Source: Bacillota bacterium (lineage in GTDB: Bacteria; Bacillota; Clostridia; Oscillospirales; Oscillospiraceae). From it: DNA of 5,538 nt. Of this stretch, positions 1 through 5,538 are shown piece by piece. Where the stretch lies: contig JAEWML010000173.1 of the NCBI GenBank assembly GCA_023393155.1, positions 1 to 5,538 on the forward strand. Direction: 5' to 3'. The position numbers and the translations under genes were made by a program. The number at the start of each line of letters is the position of its first letter. Position 1 is the first letter of the stretch. Below the pieces are notes generated by a model. The model saw only the letters and a list, made by a program, of their open reading frames with translations, was not told the origin of the DNA and made no database searches.

Positions 1-29
1 CCCTTCTTGCGGGCAAAACTGGACGCCCA

Positions 30-49
30 CCGCCCGGTTTAGGGGGCGG
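30..49 (-). terminator. Weak GC-rich hairpin after the sugar transferase gene
   Basis: CCGCCC and GGGCGG form a 6-bp stem with an 8-nt loop, starting 19 nt after the stop codon. No T-run follows directly on the minus strand; TTTT comes only about 10 nt later. It may end the transcript, but the support is thin and the window stops close by. Confidence 0.3.
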
Positions 50-68
50 GACGGCGGGAAAGGCCCTG

Positions 69-1448
69 TCAGGTCTTTAGCTTTTCGCCGTTTACCGCAC
101 GAAACACGGTCATCAGCAGAATTTTTACATCAAACAGAAGACTCCAGTTTTCAATGTAATAGAGATCATGCTCGATGCGCCCCTCAATGGACGTGTCCCC
201 CCGAAAGCCGCAAACCTGCGCCCAGCCGGTAATGCCGGGACGCACCTGATGCTTAACCATGTAGCGGGGAATATTCTCCCGGAACTGCTCTACAAAGTGG
301 GGCACCTCCGGACGGGGTCCCACCAGAGACATGTCGCCCTTGAGGACATTAAAAAACTGAGGCAATTCGTCGATGGAAAGCTTGCGGATCAAAGAGCCAA
401 ACCGGGTTTTTCGGGGGTCGGCATTGGTGCTCCAGCCGGTGGATTCCTTTGCGTTGACCCGCATGGAGCGAAATTTGTACATCTTAAAAGGCTTTTTGTT
501 GCGCCCCACCCGCTCCTGCCGGAACAAAATGGGACCCGGAGAGCTGAGCTTTACGCCGATGGCGGCAAATACCATCAGCGGCGAGGTCAGGATAATCAAA
601 ATCAGCGCGCCGAGAATGTCCTCCGCCCGTTTCAAAAAGGCGTTGCCCAGATTGTCCAGCGGAATGCGCCGCAGGTTGATCAGGGGCAGCCCGTCCAGAT
701 TATCCACCTGAGGATTGCTGGGCAGATGCGCCGCGTAGAAGGGAATAATGGACGCCTTTGTGCCGGTCTTTTCGCAGACGGAAATCAGACTTGGCATCTT
801 CCCGTTATCCGCCCCCGGAATCGCCAGCACCACCTCGTCCGGCTTGCGCTGATTGAGCAGATCTTCCAGATAGTCATACCCGCCCAAAAGGGGGAGCGCG
901 CCCCAGGGGCCGCCGTCGGAAACCACGCCGTCCACCAGAAAGCCGAGGTTTTTCTGCGCCGCCAACTTTTTCAAATAATTTTCCGCCGCAGGGCCGCTGC
1001 CCACCAGCACCACATGCTTGAGATTATAGCCTTTGGCCCGAAAGCGACGCAGCAGAAGCCGCAAAAAAGCCCGCTTGGACAAAAGAAGCCCGCTGCCAAA
1101 GCAGAAAAACAGAACCAGCGTCCAGCGGGACATGTTGTTCAGATGAAACACAAACAGGATGGCCACAAGCAGCGCCGTGTCCATGGCGGTGACGCTTAAA
1201 AGCCGCGCGGCCTCCCGGTGAAAGCGGATGGAGCGATAGGATTCGTACAGCCCCGTCATGGCGTAGCTCAGCAGGCACAGCGCCGCCGCCGCCCCGCCCA
1301 AAGCGACGTAATAGGAAAAGGGAATCCCCTCGATACCGCCCAGAAGAGAAAAACGCACCCAATAGGCCAGCAGCATGGAGACAAACACCAACACCCCGTC
1401 TGACAGGACGTGCAATTGGTTCAGCAGCCGCTGGTTCTCCTTAATCAT
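69..1448 (-). CDS. WcaJ/EpsL-type undecaprenyl-phosphate sugar-1-phosphate transferase (polyprenyl glycosylphosphotransferase)
   Basis: This 459-residue membrane enzyme should transfer a sugar 1-phosphate, probably glucose, from a UDP-sugar to undecaprenyl phosphate, the priming step of exopolysaccharide or capsule synthesis. Hydrophobic helices lie near residues 13-32, 46-64, 88-102 and 108-124. A Rossmann-like segment follows (VVLVGSGP, 146-153), then a fifth hydrophobic segment (277-299) and the catalytic bacterial sugar transferase domain. That domain shows KFRSMR (325-330), the Asp360-Glu361 pair in SIDELPQ, LVGPRP (375-380), PGITGWAQV (404-412) and RIEHDLYYIENWSL (424-437), all typical of the long WcaJ/WbaP class. 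E. coli WcaJ is about the same length. I chose the ATG at 1446-1448 because GGGAGGA sits 7 nt upstream. The longer frame open to 1541 would start upstream of or within the promoter at 1488-1516. The family is certain. Glucose is inferred from WcaJ-like motifs, and galactose or another sugar is possible. Confidence 0.95.
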   Translation of the reverse strand: MIKENQRLLNQLHVLSDGVLVFVSMLLAYWVRFSLLGGIEGIPFSYYVALGGAAAALCLLSYAMTGLYESYRSIRFHREAARLLSVTAMDTALLVAILFVFHLNNMSRWTLVLFFCFGSGLLLSKRAFLRLLLRRFRAKGYNLKHVVLVGSGPAAENYLKKLAAQKNLGFLVDGVVSDGGPWGALPLLGGYDYLEDLLNQRKPDEVVLAIPGADNGKMPSLISVCEKTGTKASIIPFYAAHLPSNPQVDNLDGLPLINLRRIPLDNLGNAFLKRAEDILGALILIILTSPLMVFAAIGVKLSSPGPILFRQERVGRNKKPFKMYKFRSMRVNAKESTGWSTNADPRKTRFGSLIRKLSIDELPQFFNVLKGDMSLVGPRPEVPHFVEQFRENIPRYMVKHQVRPGITGWAQVCGFRGDTSIEGRIEHDLYYIENWSLLFDVKILLMTVFRAVNGEKLKT

Positions 1449-1455
1449 TCCGAAA

Positions 1456-1462
1456 TCCTCCC
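1456..1462 (-). promoter_or_regulatory. Ribosome binding site of the sugar transferase gene
   Basis: GGGAGGA on the minus strand lies 7 nt before the ATG at 1448. It decides the start codon, because none of the upstream in-frame starts has a comparable site. Confidence 0.85.
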
Positions 1463-1487
1463 AAAACCGACAATTTATGCGCATTTG

Positions 1488-1516
1488 ATTGTACCCCGGA
1501 AGCGGACTTCTGTCAA
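1488..1516 (-). promoter_or_regulatory. Near-consensus housekeeping promoter for the sugar transferase gene
   Basis: On the minus strand a perfect -35 box TTGACA (1511-1516) is separated by exactly 17 bp from TACAAT (1488-1493), a 5 of 6 match to the -10 consensus. Transcription should begin near 1481, giving a leader of about 33 nt that contains the ribosome site. The promoter lies between the hairpin that follows the polymerase gene and the sugar transferase start. The priming enzyme can therefore be transcribed on its own. Promoter strength is inferred from consensus match only. Confidence 0.85.
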
Positions 1517-1551
1517 CCAGAGCGGCCTTCCGGTTTCCCATGGAAGATTGA

Positions 1552-1585
1552 AAGCGGCAGCCTCCATTTCGGAAGGCTGCCGCTT
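1552..1585 (-). terminator. Strong stem-loop after the polymerase gene, probable terminator
   Basis: A perfect 12-bp inverted repeat (1552-1563 with 1574-1585, AAGCGGCAGCCT and its complement) encloses a 10-nt loop. Two more C-G pairs are possible if one base bulges. It starts 28 nt after the polymerase stop codon and ends before the next promoter, the usual place for a terminator. Read on the minus strand, the stem is followed by a short, imperfect T-rich stretch (CTTTCAATCTT), so termination may be partial. The plus-strand tail is also poor in T. It could instead act as an mRNA 3' end stabiliser. Confidence 0.7.
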
Positions 1586-1613
1586 ATTGGTCGAATCCCG
1601 GAAAGTACGAACG

Positions 1614-4061
1614 TTATTTGAGTGAGTCCAAATAGGTCTGGGCCCGGCCGTACAGGGTGATGGGCTGGAGGAGATACTCGTTGGCCGCCTGAAGCTGCGC
1701 CGCGATTTCCAAAGACAGTTCCCGGAATTCCGGCGTACCGTCGTCCTGCTCCGCCAGGAGCGTAAGCCCATACTGCCACGCCCCTGTCCGCGCCCGGTTG
1801 AATGCGAGGTGGCGGGAGAGGGAGGCAAACGCACTCTGCGGAATGTGGTGGTCGAAGAAGTACTCCGCGAGGTAGTCCGGGTCCGTATTTCCGGACCGGG
1901 TATAGGCAGATGCGTACAGGCCCGCCTGATTCTGAACGGCCTCGTCGTCAGACTGGCCGCTGTAATAAATGTAGGCCTGAGTGGCGTCCTGACGGCTGAA
2001 GGGGTCGCTGCCGATGGCGCTGTCAAGCCGCTGGAAAACGGTGCCCTGTCCGAACATCATGTCGTTGTCCGCCCGCAGGTGATTCAGGAGAAGCCCGCTC
2101 CAGATCGTTGTGATTGCAAGGGCGGAGAGCAGCAAAGCCTTGCGGGCTGTCCCGTCCTTCGCAGGAGAAAGCCGTACATTCCCATCGTTGGTTTTGACGG
2201 CGGCTTTCTTCGCCCTCGGCTCTCCCGCTGCGGCTTCCATGACGGGGACCTTCGCCGGTTCCGGGGCGGTCTGCATACAGTGGACATTGATTCCCGCCCA
2301 GATACAGAACATCAGAGACAAAAACGAGCTGAGAGAAAAAGCGGCCTGATTGACTGCCTGGAGAGCGGCAAAGCCCGTGGCTGCAAACAGGGCGGGAGCC
2401 AGAGGCGCGCCCCGCTTCCGGCCCGCCAGTGCCGTCCAAAACGCGGAGGCCAGCACGCCCGCAAACAGGACAAGGCCGATGATACCGGCGTCCGCCAGCG
2501 TCTGGACGTAGTGGTTATGGACATACCGGCTCTGATATTCAAACCGTGCCACAGAGTAAAGTCCCGCTTCCACCGCGCCAAGTCCTTCTCCCAGCAGGGG
2601 GGACTTTTCCCAGACACGCAGGCCGTCCCGCCAGAATTCCGTCCGCTGGACGGAGTTTTGATTGGCCCAGAGGCCCTGCAGCCGGTTCGCCATGAAGCCG
2701 GGCAGCAGCTTGTAATGGAGCTTTAGACTTCCGTCCTCCGGCCCGGTATAGGAGAGCTGCTCCACCGTCCCGCCCTCGGGCAGGGAGACGGCAAACCAGA
2801 CCGCCTCCGTCCCCTCCGGTACGGCAAAGGCTCCGCCGTCTGCCGCGCCGTCGTAAAGAACGGTGGAGGTGTGCAAAATCAGGTCGGTTTCATTCTGACA
2901 AGTGACGCACACAGAGGCGTTTCCGCTGCTCACGGCGGAGAGGGTGTACGCCCCGGCGGGAAGGTCCGCCGCCCGGTTCAAAACCTCGCCCGGCGCCAGT
3001 GCCGCCGGACCGGTGAGCTGAAACGCCAAAATTCCGTACACCGCCCCGCAGAGCACCAGTGCCGCCGCCGCGCCGAGAGACAGCGCCCTGTGGCGGGAAA
3101 GGGCTGTGCAGATTCTCTGGGATAAAAGCCGGTCCAGCGCCGCGAGGCCTGCGGATCCCGCCAGCGCCGCCAGCAGGGGAACGGGAGAAAACTGCTTGGT
3201 TCCGTCAAACACGGAGACGTACACCGCCACAACGCCAAGCATGGTGACAGCCAGCGTCTCCACCATTAAAACGGCGGCGGAAAGCTTTTCCCCCTTGGGC
3301 ATTGCCAGCAGAAACAGCACGAACGCAGCGGCGATAAAGCCCATCGCGCCAAGGCTGAAGGCCAGCACAAAGGCCAGCGCCGAAAGAAACAGGCATACCG
3401 CATGAAACGCCCGCTCCCGTCCCCGGCTGCTCAGGGCCAGACCCAGTGCCAGCAGCACGCCCAGACCCGTCACGCTGGCAAAGGTGTTGCCGTCGGCCAG
3501 AACGGAGGTAATGCGGGTTCCCGTCTCAAGGCCGGAATTGACGCTGTAATCTTGCGTAAACATCTCGACGATGCTGCGAAACGCGCCGGAAAACCAATGG
3601 GTCGAAACCAGGTCGATACTTAAAAAAGAAAATAGGGCGGAGATGGCGGAAACGGCGGAAATCGCGTTCCGTCCCGCGCTTTTCCCGCTTCCGGCGGTAA
3701 AAACAACCAGCAGAAACAGTAAAAAGCCCGCCAGAATTTTGGTAAACTCCTTTAAAGCCAGCACGGGGTAGGGACTGCGGAAGCAGGACACGCCTGCCCA
3801 CAGCACATACAGCGTCACTGCCAGAAACAGAAGCCCCAGACGCGGGGACATGGGCCGCTTGCGCACCAGCGCCGCCGTCAGCAGCGCCCCCAGCCCCAGC
3901 AGAATGCACAGCACCGTCACGGATTCCTGCGCGGTGAGCGTCACCAGCAGAAACAGCACCCCGGCAAACAGGGCCAGACTTCGCCGGTCGCAAAGCTCCT
4001 CCGGCAGCGCATCGGCTGCACCCGGCATGTAAAGCAGGGGGTTCTTCTTTGTATTTTTCAT
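1614..4061 (-). CDS. Wzy/O-antigen ligase family polysaccharide polymerase with extra external domains
   Basis: This 815-residue multi-pass membrane protein probably polymerises or transfers lipid-linked polysaccharide units on the outer face of the membrane. About eleven hydrophobic segments fill residues 27-349. TRITSVLADGNTFAS (182-196) resembles the N/NTFA motif in the external loop of Wzy/WaaL proteins. A polar, beta-rich insert (about 350-455) has no long hydrophobic stretch. The family core resumes with QRTEFWRDGL (472-481), SPLLGEGLGAVE (487-498) and HNHYVQTLADAGIIG (515-529), whose histidines match the conserved external His motif of ligases. Three helices follow, then an Ala/Lys-rich linker (598-640), another helix (641-660) and a polar tail (661-815) rich in Ala, Tyr and Gln. 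Most family members are 400-500 residues, so the insert and tail are additions. The ATG at 4061 has GGAGGT 7 nt upstream. Polymerase and ligase cannot be told apart from sequence alone. Confidence 0.9.
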   Translation of the reverse strand: MKNTKKNPLLYMPGAADALPEELCDRRSLALFAGVLFLLVTLTAQESVTVLCILLGLGALLTAALVRKRPMSPRLGLLFLAVTLYVLWAGVSCFRSPYPVLALKEFTKILAGFLLFLLVVFTAGSGKSAGRNAISAVSAISALFSFLSIDLVSTHWFSGAFRSIVEMFTQDYSVNSGLETGTRITSVLADGNTFASVTGLGVLLALGLALSSRGRERAFHAVCLFLSALAFVLAFSLGAMGFIAAAFVLFLLAMPKGEKLSAAVLMVETLAVTMLGVVAVYVSVFDGTKQFSPVPLLAALAGSAGLAALDRLLSQRICTALSRHRALSLGAAAALVLCGAVYGILAFQLTGPAALAPGEVLNRAADLPAGAYTLSAVSSGNASVCVTCQNETDLILHTSTVLYDGAADGGAFAVPEGTEAVWFAVSLPEGGTVEQLSYTGPEDGSLKLHYKLLPGFMANRLQGLWANQNSVQRTEFWRDGLRVWEKSPLLGEGLGAVEAGLYSVARFEYQSRYVHNHYVQTLADAGIIGLVLFAGVLASAFWTALAGRKRGAPLAPALFAATGFAALQAVNQAAFSLSSFLSLMFCIWAGINVHCMQTAPEPAKVPVMEAAAGEPRAKKAAVKTNDGNVRLSPAKDGTARKALLLSALAITTIWSGLLLNHLRADNDMMFGQGTVFQRLDSAIGSDPFSRQDATQAYIYYSGQSDDEAVQNQAGLYASAYTRSGNTDPDYLAEYFFDHHIPQSAFASLSRHLAFNRARTGAWQYGLTLLAEQDDGTPEFRELSLEIAAQLQAANEYLLQPITLYGRAQTYLDSLK

Positions 4062-4068
4062 CCATCAG

Positions 4069-4074
4069 ACCTCC
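4069..4074 (-). promoter_or_regulatory. Ribosome binding site of the polymerase gene
   Basis: GGAGGT on the minus strand is 7 nt before the ATG at 4061. A second ATG at 4065, in another frame, is only 3 nt from this site and opens a frame that is a shadow of the polymerase, so the ATG at 4061 is preferred. Confidence 0.85.
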
Positions 4075-4092
4075 GGTTTTGCGTTTTTATAG

Positions 4093-4121
4093 TTTATAAT
4101 CACCGCGCCCTCAGCGCCCAA
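4093..4121 (-). promoter_or_regulatory. Weak internal promoter candidate before the polymerase gene
   Basis: TTGGGC (4116-4121) and TATAAA (4093-4098) are separated by 17 bp on the minus strand. The -35 box matches only 3 of 6 consensus bases and lies inside the end of the glycosyltransferase gene. The two genes are 49 nt apart with no hairpin visible between them, so read-through from the upstream promoter is the simpler route. The site may add a second start. Confidence 0.3.
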
Positions 4122-5271
4122 TGCGTTCGGCTGTTCCCACGAGGACGGGCTTCCGTTCCGCCATGCCGGGCACGGCGGAAAGGTATGCCTCCATCACCTG
4201 CGGCAAAACCCGCTCCAGTCCATAGGGCAGGACCGCCTCACGGGCCTGCGCCCCCAGTTCCCGCCGCAGGTCCGCATCCTCCGTCAGGCGGAGAAGCTGC
4301 GCGGCGCAGGCCGCCGCGTCTCCGTAAGGATACAGCAGCCCTCCGCCCCGGGCAAGCAAGTCCGTGTGCCCCTTCACCGCGCTGGCCGCCACCGGCAGTC
4401 CGGCGTACATAGCCTCCATTACATTAAAGGGCAGCCCCTCCGACCGGCTGGCGGAAACCGCCATATCCGCAGCGGCATACCACCGGGGCATGTCCGGCTC
4501 CGAGCCGGGGAAAAACACCCGGCGTTCAACCCCCAGATGCTTTGCAAGCGCTTTGCATTCTTCCAGCAGCGCGCCCTGCCCCGGAAGGGCCAGCTTCACC
4601 TGCTCCGGCAGCAGCGCCATGGCTTGAAGCAGTATGTCCTGAGACTTTCGGGCGGAAAATTCCGCCGCGTAGATCATTAAAAGCTCTTCCGGAGCAAGCC
4701 CCAGCTCCCGGCGCAGCGCAGCGCCGTCGGTTTCCCGGCCCTCCAGCCGGGAAAAATCCACCCCCATGCCGGGGAGATTTTCCACCCGCCGTCCCAGCTT
4801 CTTTTTCCGCGCCAGCTCATAGTCCCATTGATTCATGGTCAGGAGCAGGTCGGTCTGCGGAGCGGTCAGCCGCTCTGCCGCAAGGAGGATTTCCCGCTTG
4901 AGGGGCGCTGTCTTGTCATCAAACAAATACCCGTGAGCCACGGTGACAAGCGGGGGTCTGCACCTGTCCAGCCCCGCCGCCGCGCGGCGGGTGAAAAACG
5001 CCGCCAGAGACGTGTGGGTTACGACAAGGCTGTATTCCGTCTCCTCCATGGCGCGGCGAAGAAGCCGTTGGGCGCGGAAATTGGCGGGAGCGGTCATCTT
5101 CTTTTCAAAGGGAAGAAAGAGCTTCCGATCTGCCTCCGGGATTTCCATACCTACTCCGCCGCAGGCAATGTGAACCTCCCACCCCAAATCGCGGAACGCC
5201 GCCAGATAGGGCCGGTGGAAATTGTAAAGGTGAGAATATGTAGACGCGGTAAACAGTACGGCTTTGGACAC
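4111..5271 (-). CDS. EpsD-like family 4 glycosyltransferase (GT-B fold)
   Basis: This 386-residue protein without membrane segments should transfer a sugar from a nucleotide-sugar donor to a growing lipid-linked oligosaccharide on the cytoplasmic side. The N-terminal acceptor domain begins KAVLFTASTYSHLYNFHRPY (3-22) and contains VAHGYLF (111-117), the pattern of B. subtilis EpsD and its relatives. The linker motif GMGVDFSRL (168-176) precedes the donor-binding domain. There the EX7E motif is complete (Glu278 and Glu286 in EGLPFNVME), with PGSEPDMPRWYAAADM (255-270) before it. Length matches EpsD (about 380), apart from a short polar C-terminal extension after residue 366. I chose the GTG at 5269-5271 because GGGAGG lies 5 nt upstream. 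The longer frame from a TTG at 5343 would start on the -35 box of the promoter and has no ribosome site. Donor sugar and linkage cannot be read from the sequence. Confidence 0.93.
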   Translation of the reverse strand: MSKAVLFTASTYSHLYNFHRPYLAAFRDLGWEVHIACGGVGMEIPEADRKLFLPFEKKMTAPANFRAQRLLRRAMEETEYSLVVTHTSLAAFFTRRAAAGLDRCRPPLVTVAHGYLFDDKTAPLKREILLAAERLTAPQTDLLLTMNQWDYELARKKKLGRRVENLPGMGVDFSRLEGRETDGAALRRELGLAPEELLMIYAAEFSARKSQDILLQAMALLPEQVKLALPGQGALLEECKALAKHLGVERRVFFPGSEPDMPRWYAAADMAVSASRSEGLPFNVMEAMYAGLPVAASAVKGHTDLLARGGGLLYPYGDAAACAAQLLRLTEDADLRRELGAQAREAVLPYGLERVLPQVMEAYLSAVPGMAERKPVLVGTAERIGR

Positions 5272-5276
5272 GGCGG

Positions 5277-5282
5277 CCTCCC
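5277..5282 (-). promoter_or_regulatory. Ribosome binding site setting a GTG start for the glycosyltransferase
   Basis: GGGAGG (within AAGGGAGG on the minus strand) ends 5 nt before the GTG at 5271. There is no ATG near the expected N-terminus, and conserved family residues begin two codons after this GTG. Confidence 0.8.
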
Positions 5283-5314
5283 TTCGGCGCTTCGCGGCTT
5301 TCTTACAAAACTCT

Positions 5315-5343
5315 ATTATATTTGACCGGCCCCGTTTATTCAA
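5315..5343 (-). promoter_or_regulatory. Housekeeping promoter for the glycosyltransferase-polymerase operon
   Basis: TTGAAT (5338-5343) is separated by 17 bp from a perfect TATAAT (5315-5320) on the minus strand. Transcription should start near 5308-5311, leaving a leader of about 37-40 nt with the ribosome site. It is the only strong promoter seen upstream of the two genes, which are 49 nt apart and likely share this transcript. Confidence 0.82.
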
Positions 5344-5369
5344 GTGGGATTGGGGGAAAAGAAGAATTT

Positions 5370-5391
5370 ACTTTCCGTCCGCAGGAAAAGT
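5370..5391. repeat. Imperfect inverted repeat between the divergent promoters
   Basis: ACTTTCC (5370-5376) and GGAAAAGT (5384-5391) are complementary except for one extra A, separated by 7 nt. The repeat sits upstream of both promoters and could be a protein-binding site, but one repeat of this size may be chance. Confidence 0.25.
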
Positions 5392-5407
5392 TCTCCACTG
5401 GCGGCTG

Positions 5408-5424
5408 TGTTACAAGATTGTTAC
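5408..5424 (+). promoter_or_regulatory. WalR (YycF)-type operator, direct repeat TGTTAC-N5-TGTTAC
   Basis: Two TGTTAC hexamers (5408-5413 and 5419-5424) are spaced 5 bp apart. This fits the published WalR consensus TGTWAH-N5-TGTWAH of B. subtilis and S. aureus at every position. The identity runs on to 8 bp (TGTTACAA twice with an 11-bp period, one helical turn). The box is centred about 59 bp before the predicted plus-strand start near 5475, a normal position for a response regulator acting upstream of the -35 box. It implies that the gene to the right is controlled by the cell-wall stress/homeostasis system WalKR. Binding itself is inferred. Confidence 0.65.
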
Positions 5425-5428
5425 AAAT

Positions 5429-5445
5429 GCGCAAAGCTATTGCGC
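5429..5445. repeat. Perfect 17-bp inverted repeat overlapping the plus-strand -35 box
   Basis: GCGCAA (5429-5434) and TTGCGC (5440-5445) are perfectly complementary with a 5-nt centre, AGCTA. The right arm is the candidate -35 hexamer of the plus-strand promoter, so a bound repressor would block polymerase. It precedes the likely start of transcription, which argues for a DNA operator rather than an RNA hairpin. Confidence 0.4.
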
Positions 5446-5468
5446 CGCCAAAAAAAATCTGCTAGAAT
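5440..5468 (+). promoter_or_regulatory. Divergent plus-strand promoter with extended -10
   Basis: TTGCGC (5440-5445) and TAGAAT (5463-5468) are 17 bp apart. The -10 box is preceded by TGC, giving an extended -10 (TGn) that can offset the poor 3 of 6 match at -35. Transcription would start near 5475 and run off the right edge. An A-rich tract (5450-5457) lies in the spacer. A weak core promoter behind a WalR-like box is consistent with an activated gene. Confidence 0.6.
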
Positions 5469-5474
5469 CCAACA

Positions 5475-5538
5475 TGAACAAACGAGGGGGACTCTCCTTT
5501 CCCGGAGCAGATACGGGACCGGCTAGCCACGGTATGTG
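5475..5538 (+). other. 5' leader of a plus-strand gene beyond the right edge
   Basis: This stretch follows the predicted plus-strand start site. It has short complementary pairs: GGGA with TCCC around CTCTCCTT (5488-5503), CCCG with CGGG (5501-5516) and ACCG with CGGT (5518-5533). The last of these encloses most of the palindrome GGCTAGCC (5521-5528). No start codon here has a convincing ribosome site, so the coding region probably begins outside the window. The leader may be structured, but it does not match any RNA class well enough to name. Confidence 0.35.

Noticed and set aside
11..28. Second hairpin GGGC/GCCC near the left edge
   Set aside because: Only 4 bp with a 10-nt loop, as expected by chance in GC-rich sequence.
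168..1199. 343-codon plus-strand open frame opposite the sugar transferase gene
   Set aside because: It lies fully antisense to a gene with strong family motifs and its product is a low-complexity, Arg/Gln/His-rich sequence typical of a shadow frame in GC-rich DNA.
3304..3959. Repeated CCAGCAGAAACAG-like words at about 3305, 3707 and 3943
   Set aside because: They encode the recurring membrane-helix peptide (V)LFLL with the same preferred codons, so protein composition explains them.
3526..4065. 179-codon minus-strand frame from the overlapping ATG at 4065
   Set aside because: The ribosome site is only 3 nt away, the product is Gly/Ala/Arg-rich without domains, and the polymerase frame in the same place has clear membrane helices and motifs.
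5474..5538. Plus-strand frame from the ATG at 5474, open to the window edge (MNKRGGLSFPGAD...)
   Set aside because: No ribosome site precedes it, the ATG falls on the predicted transcription start, and the peptide resembles neither a signal peptide nor a known domain.
5481..5538. Possible c-di-AMP (ydaO) riboswitch in the plus-strand leader
   Set aside because: The GAGGGGGACTC stretch is loosely similar to its 5' part, but the GGGGUGAAUC and CAGCUAAC core motifs are not visible.
1..5538. CRISPR array, tRNA, rRNA, insertion sequence or attachment site
   Set aside because: No regularly spaced repeats, cloverleaf-like sequence, transposase motifs or terminal inverted repeats were seen on either strand.

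Overview
The window holds three genes, all on the minus strand. Each is a recognisable step in making a lipid-linked cell-surface polysaccharide (exopolysaccharide or capsule) by a Wzy-type route. In transcription order they are: a cytoplasmic family-4 glycosyltransferase resembling Bacillus EpsD (5271 to 4111), a large membrane polymerase/ligase of the Wzy/O-antigen ligase family (4061 to 1614), and a membrane-bound WcaJ-type sugar-1-phosphate transferase that loads the first sugar onto undecaprenyl phosphate (1448 to 69). No flippase, chain-length regulator, tyrosine kinase or further glycosyltransferase is present, so this is probably part of a larger locus.

The DNA is GC-rich (roughly 60% by eye). 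It has strong AGGAGG-like ribosome sites, a GTG start, housekeeping promoters of Bacillus type with 17-bp spacers, and a WalR-type operator. Together these suggest a GC-rich Firmicute, plausibly a gut Clostridia/Oscillospiraceae member. This placement is an inference.

Layout: 1-68 is a tail after the sugar transferase gene with a weak hairpin. 69-1448 is the sugar transferase. 1449-1613 carries that gene's own near-consensus promoter (TTGACA, 17 bp, TACAAT) and, before it in transcription order, a 12-bp perfect hairpin just after the polymerase stop. The initiating enzyme therefore looks like a separate transcription unit. 1614-4061 is the polymerase, with an extra beta-rich external insert and an extra tail domain. 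4062-4110 is a short gap with a ribosome site and a weak internal promoter candidate. 4111-5271 is the glycosyltransferase. 5272-5538 is a divergent control region: a minus-strand promoter (TTGAAT, 17 bp, TATAAT) drives the glycosyltransferase, and a plus-strand promoter with an extended -10 element points off the right edge. Upstream of the plus-strand promoter is a direct repeat that fits the WalR (YycF) consensus exactly, TGTTAC-N5-TGTTAC.

How it fits together: the sugar transferase makes Und-PP-sugar, the glycosyltransferase (with others outside the window) extends it on the cytoplasmic face, and the polymerase/ligase joins or transfers units outside the membrane. The WalR-like box suggests that the gene beyond the right edge belongs to the cell-wall homeostasis regulon. 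I see no wholly novel system. The most interesting points are the WalR-like box in the divergent region, the modular polymerase, and the separate promoter for the priming enzyme.
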